NCBI GenBank assembly: GCA_023474385.1
Contig: JAMCYB010000014.1
Coordinates: 23,119 to 31,751, forward strand
Direction of reading: 5' to 3'
Source of the DNA: Candidatus Martarchaeota archaeon
GTDB lineage: Archaea; Micrarchaeota; Micrarchaeia; Micrarchaeales; Micrarchaeaceae
Length of the DNA stretch: 8,633 bases
Positions within the stretch are counted from its first letter, which is position 1; every line of letters starts with the position of its first letter. Positions 1 through 5,900 of this stretch are shown here, piece by piece. The notes below the pieces were generated by a model, which saw nothing but the letters and a program-made list of their open reading frames with translations, ran no database searches and had not been told where the DNA came from. The position numbers and the translations under genes are program-made.

Positions 1-1
1 A

Positions 2-118
2 CAAAAGGCCAAGGAAGAAAAGGAGAAGGATGAAGAGAAGAACGCCGAAAAGAAGCAACAGCAAAAAGAAGAGAACGAGAAAAAAGACTCCGAAGGCGCC
101 TCCGACGATAGCAAGTAA
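2..118 (+). CDS. C-terminal end of a protein with a Lys/Glu-rich tail (partial)
   Basis: An open frame enters from the left edge and ends at a TAA at 116-118, giving 38 visible residues. Nearly all are Lys, Glu, Gln, Asp or Asn, with runs such as KEEKEKDEEK, ending in SEGASDDSK. Low-complexity charged tails like this occur on many archaeal ribosomal, chaperone and nucleic-acid-binding proteins, so the tail alone does not identify the protein. The other two + frames contain stops here or no recognisable content. The gene converges on the minus-strand channel-like gene ending at 199. The 80 bases between them show no clear hairpin or T-run. Function unknown. Confidence 0.6.
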   Translation, partial: QKAKEEKEKDEEKNAEKKQQQKEENEKKDSEGASDDSK

Positions 119-198
119 TGTGCACGGCAACTAAAACGAATAACACCAGAAGGGCATTAAAAGCGAAAGCGCAAGGTATGCTGTATTTGGCACTGCAA

Positions 199-939
199 CT
201 AGCCGCTCATGACGACGCTCTTCAGCTTCTCGCCTATATCTATGCCCGCGGCTATTTCCGGGAGTACAACCCTATGCGCCCCTGACCTTATTAACTTTGG
301 AAGATCCTCCTCCTTCTCCGCCCTGGTTATTACATGGACTTTGCTGTTGAGCGACTTTACAGTGACCGCAATGAGCGAGTTCCTCGTATCGTCATCGCTG
401 CAGAGTATTACTGTCCCTGCATTGTCTACGCCCGCAGCTTTTAGCAGCTCCACCGATCCGACGGTACCGACAAGCACGAGCTTTGACCGTTCATAGAGGT
501 ATCTAGCGTCCCGCTCGTCATCCGTCAGTATCACATAGGGCTTCCCGGCGGCATCCATGTCTTCTATCAGCGCTTCCGCAAACTTATTGAACGGAGCGAT
601 TATCGCATGCTTCTTCATCTTCTTCATTCTAGATATCGTTCTTTTCTCCTTGATATTGACATGGTGTATGAAATCGAAGAACCATCCTGCAAGGGCTACC
701 GCCATAAGGGCGAATGCCAAAGCCCCAGCCACATCCCCTACGAGTATGAATGAATTTGATATGCCCAGCGCATACGGTATTATGTTTGGATATGAGACAT
801 CAAGCATGTCCAGCACGCTCCATACCAATGCCCTGAAAATACTCACCCCGGATGCCAGCGCAGAGAGGAACGATATGGCAAAGAAAATCACTATCAGCAC
901 TATGAATATGTACAACGTCCTGTTATTCATATGTGTCAT
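199..939 (-). CDS. Two-TM pore-like protein with a degenerate RCK/TrkA-N domain (second copy)
   Basis: A 246-residue membrane protein with the layout of a minimal potassium channel: TM1 at about 9-30, a re-entrant pore-like segment at about 34-55, TM2 at about 64-90, then a cytoplasmic RCK (TrkA-N) Rossmann-like domain from about 108 to the end. Where a K+ channel has TVGYG the protein reads LDMLDVSYPNI, so the canonical selectivity filter is absent. The GxGxxG nucleotide loop is also lost (IIAPFNKFAE). Later RCK features remain, for example GTVGSVELLKAAGV and VILCSDDD. It is the last gene of a three-gene RCK operon, and its ATG overlaps the upstream stop as ATGA. A GGTGA site lies 4 bases upstream of this ATG; a second in-frame ATG at residue 4 is possible. 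It probably acts with its neighbours as a ligand-gated channel or sensor. Ion specificity cannot be predicted. Confidence 0.8.
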   Translation of the reverse strand: MTHMNNRTLYIFIVLIVIFFAISFLSALASGVSIFRALVWSVLDMLDVSYPNIIPYALGISNSFILVGDVAGALAFALMAVALAGWFFDFIHHVNIKEKRTISRMKKMKKHAIIAPFNKFAEALIEDMDAAGKPYVILTDDERDARYLYERSKLVLVGTVGSVELLKAAGVDNAGTVILCSDDDTRNSLIAVTVKSLNSKVHVITRAEKEEDLPKLIRSGAHRVVLPEIAAGIDIGEKLKSVVMSG

Positions 940-1715
940 TTTCTCACCGCCTCTACCAGCCGTTCACCCATCTCTATGCCGGATAGCGCCTCCGGCAATA
1001 TGCATACGTCGGCGCCTCCGCGCATCATCTTCGTGACCGAATCCTCATGCACCACTTTTGCAATGGCCTTTAGGCCCTTGTTCACTCTTTTCGCAGCGAT
1101 TATGCCGAGCAAGTTCTCGAAGTCGCTATCCGTATCGAACACTATAGCCCTTGCTGTCTTTATCGAAGCCATAGACAGATAACCCTCCCTGGTGAAGTCT
1201 CCATCCAATACCGGGTAGTCAAGATCACGCAGCATATCAACCTTGACAGGATTTTTCTCTATCACCACAAAGTCATTGCCCTTTGCTTTCAGGTCCAGCA
1301 TCAGCCTGTCGGAAAAGTTTGTATATCCGCACACTATGACATGGTTCTTAAGGCGTTTTATCCTGTACGATCTGACCCTGGACCTAAGGTCTATGCTGGA
1401 TATCAGCTGTATCAGTGAAGCTACAAGGAAGCCCACTATGATAATTTTGGCTATGCCATCCAGGAAGAGCACTAGGAAGAACGGATAGAAAGACGAGCTG
1501 CTCATGGAGACATAGCCCAGCTGCGGCACGAAGCCGGCGGCATCCATCAGCGTCGATACAGTATAATAGAGGCTCGCATATATGCTCCCTGTTATTCCGC
1601 GCAGCACATATACCGACCACACCAAATAGGCCATGGCGAATACGAGCACTACTGGTATGGTCCGCTTTGCGAATTCTGATTCCTCCTTCTGAATGACCTG
1701 CGCTTTGGATTCCAT
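936..1715 (-). CDS. Two-TM potassium-channel-like protein with RCK domain and altered filter
   Basis: A 259-residue protein with TM1 at about 19-41, a pore helix at about 46-56, TM2 at about 76-105, a basic linker (RSRVRSYRIKRLKNH) and an RCK/TrkA-N domain from about 123. The pore helix matches channels well (ASLYYTVSTL), but the filter that should follow as TVGYGD reads MDAAGFVPQ. Selective K+ coordination by the usual carbonyl ladder is therefore unlikely. In the RCK domain the nucleotide loop is CGYTNFSD instead of CGYGRVGE, while VVIEKN, GDFT and the FDTDSDFENL region keep the fold. The gene starts 14 bases after the stop of the soluble RCK gene and ends in an ATGA overlap with the next. 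Family placement (ion channel 2 plus TrkA-N) is fairly secure; function as a K+ channel is doubtful. Confidence 0.85.
   Translation of the reverse strand: MESKAQVIQKEESEFAKRTIPVVLVFAMAYLVWSVYVLRGITGSIYASLYYTVSTLMDAAGFVPQLGYVSMSSSSFYPFFLVLFLDGIAKIIIVGFLVASLIQLISSIDLRSRVRSYRIKRLKNHVIVCGYTNFSDRLMLDLKAKGNDFVVIEKNPVKVDMLRDLDYPVLDGDFTREGYLSMASIKTARAIVFDTDSDFENLLGIIAAKRVNKGLKAIAKVVHEDSVTKMMRGGADVCILPEALSGIEMGERLVEAVRK
944..948 (-). promoter_or_regulatory. Ribosome-binding site GGTGA for the second pore-RCK gene
   Basis: On the minus strand the sequence reads GGTGA-GAAA-ATG. GGTGA pairs with the archaeal 16S 3' end (AUCACC). It lies inside the last codons of the upstream gene and supports the start at 939 rather than the ATG three codons later. 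Confidence 0.6.
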
Positions 1716-1729
1716 AAAATCTACTGGTC

Positions 1730-2155
1730 TTACCCCGATCCAAGTTCCTTGAGTATCTCGTGGCTTGCGCTCTTCTGCGGCATCACGACGAAATCCGCGC
1801 CCGCCTCTATAAGCTTTTCCCTCAAGAAGGCGTCATTCGCGCGCGTGGCTATGAATATATTCTTGTTTATATCCCTTGCGGTGAGTATCGTAAAAAGGTT
1901 CTTCGCGTCATCGTCCATCACTATGGCTATCGCCTTCGCCGTGACTATCGAGGCTGCTTTGAGGACGCTGAGCATTGTAGCGTCGCCCTGAAGCACATTG
2001 TAGCCCCTCTCCCTGAGCGATGCGGCCTTCTCTGCATTAAGCTCTATTATTATGAAGCCTATGTTGTTCTCGGAAAGCACATCAGCTATCTTCTCGCCTA
2101 CCCTGCCATAACCGCAGATTATCACGTGGTTGGACAGCGTTTTCTTCTCTGCCAT
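1730..2155 (-). CDS. Soluble RCK/TrkA-N regulatory subunit
   Basis: A 141-residue protein consisting only of a TrkA-N (RCK N-lobe) Rossmann domain. The dinucleotide motif is intact, CGYGRVG at residues 14-20, with the acidic ribose-binding residue at the end of strand 2 (FIIIELN, Glu38) and the GDAT motif that follows. In this family such domains bind NAD(H), ATP/ADP or similar ligands and form rings that open or close an attached membrane channel. There are no membrane segments and no TrkA-C domain. It is the first gene of an operon with two pore-RCK proteins whose own nucleotide loops are degenerate, so it may supply the ligand-sensing half of a mixed ring. A TATA box 22-31 bases upstream predicts a leaderless message. 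No TrkH/KtrB transporter is visible nearby. Confidence 0.88.
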   Translation of the reverse strand: MAEKKTLSNHVIICGYGRVGEKIADVLSENNIGFIIIELNAEKAASLRERGYNVLQGDATMLSVLKAASIVTAKAIAIVMDDDAKNLFTILTARDINKNIFIATRANDAFLREKLIEAGADFVVMPQKSASHEILKELGSG

Positions 2156-2176
2156 ATTGCTAGTATAACAATATAG

Positions 2177-2186
2177 CTATAAAAAA
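2177..2186 (-). promoter_or_regulatory. TATA box for the RCK operon (T-tract may also end helicase transcripts)
   Basis: On the minus strand TTTTTTATAG is centred about 26 bases upstream of the ATG at 2155, the usual archaeal TATA-to-start distance, so the transcript would begin at or next to the start codon (leaderless). The T6 run lies 35-40 bases beyond the helicase stop and could also act as an archaeal oligo-T terminator. Confidence 0.5.
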
Positions 2187-2220
2187 CGAGCGGAGATATG
2201 CAAATTTCAGCATCGGCATA

Positions 2221-3549
2221 TCATTGCTGGTGCCTTCCTCCTCCCGGGCGTCTATTAGGTCCCCTATGGAAGCCCCCATGCGGCCTGTTGTCCCTCCTCG
2301 GGCCCCTATGATCACTGCTGTCCCTGCCTCTGCCTCCGCCGAAGTTCCTGCCTCCGAGGCTCTTGTATTCGTAACTCTCCCTGAATTTAGATATTTCCCT
2401 TCCAAAGTCTATTCCCTTGAATTTCTCTATGTCAAGGTCGACCTTCTTAAATTTTATCTTGCAGAACTCTTCTATATCATATATGAGATCCCTCTGGTCG
2501 TAGCCAAAGAGGGTAAATGCCCTGCCAGAATTCTGCATCCTTGCAGTCCTTCCTACTCTGTGTATATACACTATCGGGTCATCAGGCGCATCGAAGTTAA
2601 TTATGTCCCCTACATCCATTATGTCTATGCCCCTCGCTGCAACATTGGTTGCAATGAGCATGCCTTCCGGCGAGGACCTGAACCTGTCTATTGCTATCCT
2701 CCTCTTCTGCTGCGTCATGCCTCCGTGCAGCACTGCGGAATTTATCGATTGGCTATGCAGTATGTGATTGAGTATGCTCGCCGACCTCTGAGTATTGGTG
2801 AACACGATTGCCTTCTTGGGCTTGTACTTAGAGATGTATGCAAGTATCGTTGAGAACTTGTATGAACTGCTGGCGACTGCGTAGTTGTGCTCTATCTTTT
2901 CTACTATTGAGGTTTCGTCGGTGTTCATGTCAACGTATGTGACGTTGTGCATGTAGGTCGAAGCTATGCTTTTGATCTTTATGGGTATCGTGGCGGAGAA
3001 CAGCATCATCTGCTTCTCCTCTGGGGTCTGCTCTATTATCCTCTCGCAATCGTCTATGAATCCCATATCGAGCATTATGTCTGCTTCGTCTAGGACCATA
3101 AACTTCACTTTATGGAGATTAAGGTCGCCCCTCTCTATCAGGTCCAGCACCCTCCCTGGCGTTCCCACTACTATGTCTACGCCGTGTCTCAAGCTTTCTA
3201 TCTGCGGGTTAAGCGATACCCCCCCATATACTGTGAGCACGCGATAGCCTAATGGCCTAGCTACGTTTTCTGCTACAGATTCTATTTGGAGCGCTAGTTC
3301 CCTGGTGGGTGCCAGCACTATCGCACTGACGGAATGCGTGCCTTTTTCGAGCTTCTCAAATATCGGCGTAAGAAAAGCCAGTGTTTTCCCTGTGCCTGTC
3401 TTCGACTTTACCAATAGTTCCTTGCCCCTAACTGCTTCGGGTATGCACTTGCTCTGTACCTCTGTAGGTTCAACAAATCCTGCCCTACCTAATGCTGCCA
3501 CTAAGTCGTTTTTCAATCCTAATTCTGCGAAACTGCTCATATATATCAT
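2221..3549 (-). CDS. DEAD-box ATP-dependent RNA helicase with RG-rich tail
   Basis: A 442-residue superfamily 2 RNA helicase, expected to unwind or remodel RNA using ATP in the cytoplasm. Motifs appear in order: F7 plus PTEVQ (Q motif, 28-32), SKTGTGKT (motif I, 49-56), PTREL (81-85), GG (109-110), TPGR (130-133), LDEAD (motif II, 153-157), SAT (185-187), IVFTNT, TNVAARGID and HRVGRTAR (motif VI). The core is followed by a tail of about 44 residues rich in Arg and Gly (GGGRGRDSSDHRGPRRDNR and similar), an RNA-binding extension seen in CsdA/DeaD-like and RGG-tailed helicases. Two in-frame starts exist, 3549 and 3540 (Met4); neither has a ribosome-binding site, which suits a leaderless message. 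It may assist ribosome assembly or mRNA turnover. Its link to the neighbouring operons is only positional. Confidence 0.96.
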   Translation of the reverse strand: MIYMSSFAELGLKNDLVAALGRAGFVEPTEVQSKCIPEAVRGKELLVKSKTGTGKTLAFLTPIFEKLEKGTHSVSAIVLAPTRELALQIESVAENVARPLGYRVLTVYGGVSLNPQIESLRHGVDIVVGTPGRVLDLIERGDLNLHKVKFMVLDEADIMLDMGFIDDCERIIEQTPEEKQMMLFSATIPIKIKSIASTYMHNVTYVDMNTDETSIVEKIEHNYAVASSSYKFSTILAYISKYKPKKAIVFTNTQRSASILNHILHSQSINSAVLHGGMTQQKRRIAIDRFRSSPEGMLIATNVAARGIDIMDVGDIINFDAPDDPIVYIHRVGRTARMQNSGRAFTLFGYDQRDLIYDIEEFCKIKFKKVDLDIEKFKGIDFGREISKFRESYEYKSLGGRNFGGGRGRDSSDHRGPRRDNRPHGGFHRGPNRRPGGGRHQQ

Positions 3550-3568
3550 TGAAGTTGTTATTTACATC

Positions 3569-3582
3569 TAATATTTATCTAA
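3569..3582 (-). promoter_or_regulatory. TATA-like box for the helicase gene
   Basis: On the minus strand AGATAAATATTAG is centred about 26 bases upstream of the ATG at 3549, predicting a leaderless start. A second A/T-rich box, CTTTTTATAGC at 3586-3596, would instead give a 15-25 base leader. Which is used cannot be decided by eye. The latter reads GCTATAAAAAG on the + strand and could serve in both directions. Confidence 0.4.
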
Positions 3583-3616
3583 AAAGCTATAAAAAGGACA
3601 TCAATATCCAAGAAAA

Positions 3617-3655
3617 AGCCTTTAAGATACTCTGATACATTGCAGCGCAAAGGCT
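3617..3655. repeat. Inverted repeat AGCCTTT ... AAAGGCT in the divergent promoter region
   Basis: A perfect 7-bp pair of arms (3617-3623 and 3649-3655) is separated by 25 bases. It lies 15-50 bases upstream of the plus-strand TATA box and could be a binding site for a dimeric regulator. The short arms and long loop mean chance is quite possible. Confidence 0.3.
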
Positions 3656-3669
3656 ATATAATAGGAAGC

Positions 3670-3677
3670 TTTAAATA
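3670..3677 (+). promoter_or_regulatory. TATA box of the VirB/Ced-like operon
   Basis: TTTAAATA is a consensus archaeal box A. Its centre predicts transcription starting about 26 bases downstream, near 3699, leaving a leader of about 30 bases before the ATG at 3730. This supports 3730, not the upstream TTG at 3640 that lies before the promoter, as the start of the first gene. Confidence 0.6.
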
Positions 3678-3698
3678 TGTATTTAACTCTATGATTAG

Positions 3699-3710
3699 AT
3701 ACTATAGTAT
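3699..3710. promoter_or_regulatory. Perfect 12-bp palindrome at the predicted transcription start (candidate operator)
   Basis: ATACTATAGTAT is its own reverse complement over 12 bases. It lies exactly where transcription from the TATA box at 3670-3677 should begin, a common place for archaeal repressors to block RNA polymerase. A/T-rich palindromes arise by chance, so the operator role is inference. Confidence 0.35.
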
Positions 3711-3720
3711 AATTCGTGTA

Positions 3721-3724
3721 GGTG
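3721..3724 (+). promoter_or_regulatory. Ribosome-binding site GGTG for the pilin-like gene
   Basis: GGTG-TGTAT-ATG gives a 5-base spacing to the ATG at 3730. The same GGTG-type site recurs before other genes of the operon. This decides the start at 3730 over the ATG at 3691 and the TTG at 3640. Confidence 0.55.
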
Positions 3725-3729
3725 TGTAT

Positions 3730-4119
3730 ATGAATGCGCTGAGAGCATTGGATAAAGCCGGCAAAACCCTGAACATGATAAGATACATAGTGATTCCGAT
3801 AACGGTGCTGCTGCTATTGTCTAGCGGCACCACATATGCAGCGGGCAGCAACGGCGTAATATCCGAGATTGGGTATATCAAGGCATTGTTATCGCAAATA
3901 GGTCCTGCTCTCAGCGCCATATTATTCATAATAGCCGGAATATTCTACGCAATAGGCCAGATGCTGCCGCCGGATAAGAAGGCAAATTTCCATACTACAT
4001 CAATCAACATAATAATAGGCGCAATAGTTGTTGCGATACTCAGTGTTGCATCAACCGCACTGGCTTCTGCCTCCAGCCATCTGCTTACAAACATGACTGT
4101 AGCTAATATGTCATCATGA
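3730..4119 (+). CDS. VirB2/TrbC- and CedA1-like pilin subunit
   Basis: A 129-residue small membrane protein. A basic N-terminus and hydrophobic core (about 17-36) end in GTTYA followed by AGSN, a good signal-peptidase site after Ala37. The mature part of about 92 residues has two hydrophobic helices, about 57-79 (IGPALSAILFIIAGIFYAIG) and about 90-114 (INIIIGAIVVAILSVASTAL), joined by a short loop with PPDKK. A cleaved signal plus two Gly/Ala-rich helices and a basic loop is the VirB2/TrbC pilin layout. Crenarchaeal CedA1/TedC pilins share that fold according to published structural work. It heads the operon directly upstream of the CedA/VirB6-like gene, where a pilin is expected. The start at 3730 is chosen for its GGTG site and promoter position. 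Assignment rests on topology and context rather than strong sequence identity. Confidence 0.7.
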   Translation: MNALRALDKAGKTLNMIRYIVIPITVLLLLSSGTTYAAGSNGVISEIGYIKALLSQIGPALSAILFIIAGIFYAIGQMLPPDKKANFHTTSINIIIGAIVVAILSVASTALASASSHLLTNMTVANMSS

Positions 4120-5156
4120 AGGGTGCAGAGATGGTCTTTTCGGGGTACTATATTGCAATAGGCATAGTTTCAATAATGATTGCAGTATCGGGCATAGTTT
4201 TGGGCATCGGAATAGCCTTGCAGGACCGCAAGCTTACCGAGATAGGCAAGACGGAGCTGTACCAGTCGCTAATAAATGGGGCAATTGTGGGCATTCTGGT
4301 CATATTCTTTCTGCCGGGGGGAATATTCTCGGGCATAGTCAACAGCATAACTGCCAGTTCCGGAATATCTATGGCTTGCCCCGCACCGCTAAATGCAAAC
4401 CAGGCGATATGTTTTGCGCACAACTATCTAGTAGGCATATATCCTGTCGAATTCGGCGGCCATGGCTATCCCTCGCTTCTCGACAGCGTCATGTCGCTGC
4501 TGCTGCCGGTCAGTGCCCTCTACGGCACAATAGCTGCGATATCCGGATTGAAGGTCAGCATAGTCGTTGTTTCGATCGGATTTACTGCACTGGCGCAGCC
4601 CGTGCTGACGCAGCTGAATTACATAATAACTGCGCTTTCATTGACCCTACTAAGCTTGGAAATACAGGGCATACTGCTGGAATTCGTTGCTGCCGTATCC
4701 CTCTCGATCCTTCTGCCCATAGGGCTTATACTGCGCACGTTCTACTTAACCCGGAGATTGGGCGGGGCAATACTTGCAATAACAATAGCCCTGTTCGCCG
4801 TGTTGCCACTGACATACATACTTGATACCCAGATGATGTCCGAATATTCTCTCAGCACAGGCGCGTCGCTGAACCAGTCCATACAGAATTCGACAGCCGT
4901 CCAGCGCAGTGTACTGGCCAGCATCAGCGTCCAGAATTTGACTGCAAGCTCCGCCACTTCAATAATCGGTGAAATAGGCGGCCTTTTCGGCGGCCTCACG
5001 GGGCTGGTCGATAACCTGCTCAATACCGTATCTGGGCTAATAATGGAGGCATTTCTATTCCCCATATTCAGCATAATACTTACGATAATATCCGCTCGTG
5101 AATTTGCCCGCATACTGGGCACTGAGGTGTCCTTTGGCAAGTTCGACATATTCTAG
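4116..5156 (+). CDS. Polytopic CedA/VirB6-like membrane channel protein
   Basis: A 346-residue integral membrane protein with about seven or eight hydrophobic segments (near 11-35, 51-75, 121-143, 146-165, 168-190, 193-211, 215-236 and 308-332). Landmarks are a conserved-looking LLPIGLILRTFYLTRRLGG stretch at 199-217 followed by a helix ending in PLTYIL, and the C-terminal PIFSIILTIISAREFARILG. Both resemble archaeal CedA/VirB6-like proteins as I remember them. Such proteins form the inner-membrane part of the DNA-transfer channel. A loop outside the membrane may hold a Cys pair (Cys88, Cys99). The start overlaps the pilin stop as ATGA. A second ATG at 4131 (Met6) has a GGTG site 5 bases upstream and may be the true start. 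A hydrophilic Ser/Thr/Asn-rich region at about 240-290 probably faces outward. Confidence 0.7.
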   Translation: MKGAEMVFSGYYIAIGIVSIMIAVSGIVLGIGIALQDRKLTEIGKTELYQSLINGAIVGILVIFFLPGGIFSGIVNSITASSGISMACPAPLNANQAICFAHNYLVGIYPVEFGGHGYPSLLDSVMSLLLPVSALYGTIAAISGLKVSIVVVSIGFTALAQPVLTQLNYIITALSLTLLSLEIQGILLEFVAAVSLSILLPIGLILRTFYLTRRLGGAILAITIALFAVLPLTYILDTQMMSEYSLSTGASLNQSIQNSTAVQRSVLASISVQNLTASSATSIIGEIGGLFGGLTGLVDNLLNTVSGLIMEAFLFPIFSIILTIISAREFARILGTEVSFGKFDIF

Positions 5157-5165
5157 CGTGATATA

Positions 5166-5900
5166 ATGGGCAGCGAAGTAACATTATACATATTACTGGC
5201 CGCATACTCTGTCGGAGTAATCATTAGCGCATTAACATTAAACGCGTACGCAGTCATAGCATCATTTGTGCTTCTCACCCTCGGGATATTGCTCTATAAA
5301 GGCTGGGATATATTTTTGCCTCTTGTAATAAAGCATAGTAGCATAATACAGCTGGTAGGCAGCTACGAGATAGGTGGCAGCCAGAGCGCCGCGGTGAGGC
5401 AGACCGGCAGGGGGTTCTCCGCAGCTGCATACGCCCTGATAGACATATCCGACTCGGAAGGCCTGGCAAAAGACAAGCTCGAGGGCATCATAGCGAGGAT
5501 AAACATGCCCTTCAAATTGGTGCTCTCTGTGGAGCGCCTTAACATGGACAAGATATTAGATGACCTCAAGACTGCGAGGCATATGAAAGAAAACCAGATA
5601 ATGAGGCTGTCTGGCGGGGGCGGGCGCAACCTCCAGAGGATAAATTCCGCCAAGCGCGAGATGGAACGTATAGATTCGGACATAAAGAGCATGACTTTGG
5701 GCAGAATGCCTCTTCATGCCCTTTATTACCTGAGCATAGAAGCGGAGTCGGAAAACAGGTATGCTGCAGAATCCGCAGCAATATCCGGTCTGGATGAGGT
5801 TTCTGCTGCAATCTCCGCTTCGACAGGTTATAAAGTCAAGGCACTATCGGGCAATGAGCTGGTGCACTTCCTGAGCACTGGCTCAAACATGGTGGCATGA
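5166..5900 (+). CDS. VirB3-like two-TM segment joined to a VirB4 N-terminal-like domain
   Basis: A 244-residue protein starting with two hydrophobic helices (about 5-23 and 27-44), then a soluble alpha/beta region. That region has the feel of the VirB4/TraC N-terminal domain: a strand-rich start (QLVGSYEIGG, AAYALIDISD), a region of paired helices with a charged stretch (LQRINSAKREMERIDSDIKS), then PLHALYYLSIEAES, and a closing half with SAAISGLDEVSAAISASTGYKVKALSGNELVHFL. VirB3-VirB4 fusions with two N-terminal TM helices are known in bacterial type IV secretion. The gene ends in TGA directly before the ATPase gene, in the same reading frame. Together they would give about 610 residues, close to a complete VirB4. 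A GTGAT site precedes the ATG. Identification is from pattern and context; a profile comparison would settle it. Confidence 0.6.
   Translation: MGSEVTLYILLAAYSVGVIISALTLNAYAVIASFVLLTLGILLYKGWDIFLPLVIKHSSIIQLVGSYEIGGSQSAAVRQTGRGFSAAAYALIDISDSEGLAKDKLEGIIARINMPFKLVLSVERLNMDKILDDLKTARHMKENQIMRLSGGGGRNLQRINSAKREMERIDSDIKSMTLGRMPLHALYYLSIEAESENRYAAESAAISGLDEVSAAISASTGYKVKALSGNELVHFLSTGSNMVA
5891..5895 (+). promoter_or_regulatory. Ribosome-binding site GGTGG at the VirB4 split
   Basis: GGTGG lies 5 bases before the ATG at 5901, within the final codons of the upstream gene (ATG GTG GCA TGA). It argues that the ATPase half is translated from its own start rather than only by readthrough of the TGA at 5898-5900. 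Confidence 0.55.

Noticed and set aside
119..198. A terminator or small RNA between the convergent genes
   Set aside because: No stable hairpin, T-run or promoter-like signal could be seen in these 80 bases.
557..1036. A plus-strand open frame of 159 codons opposite the channel-like genes
   Set aside because: It spans the junction of two real minus-strand genes and has no promoter, ribosome-binding site or domain.
199..2155. A Trk/Ktr potassium uptake system
   Set aside because: No TrkH/KtrB-type transporter is present, and the membrane partners have two-TM channel layouts without a K+ filter.
2224..2853. A 209-codon open frame on the plus strand opposite the helicase
   Set aside because: The helicase motifs are complete on the minus strand. 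The opposing translation is rich in Tyr, Arg and Pro with no domain pattern.
3640..3729. Extending the pilin-like gene upstream to a TTG at 3640
   Set aside because: That start lies before the TATA box at 3670-3677 and has no ribosome-binding site. ATG 3730 has GGTG at the right spacing and yields a proper signal peptide.
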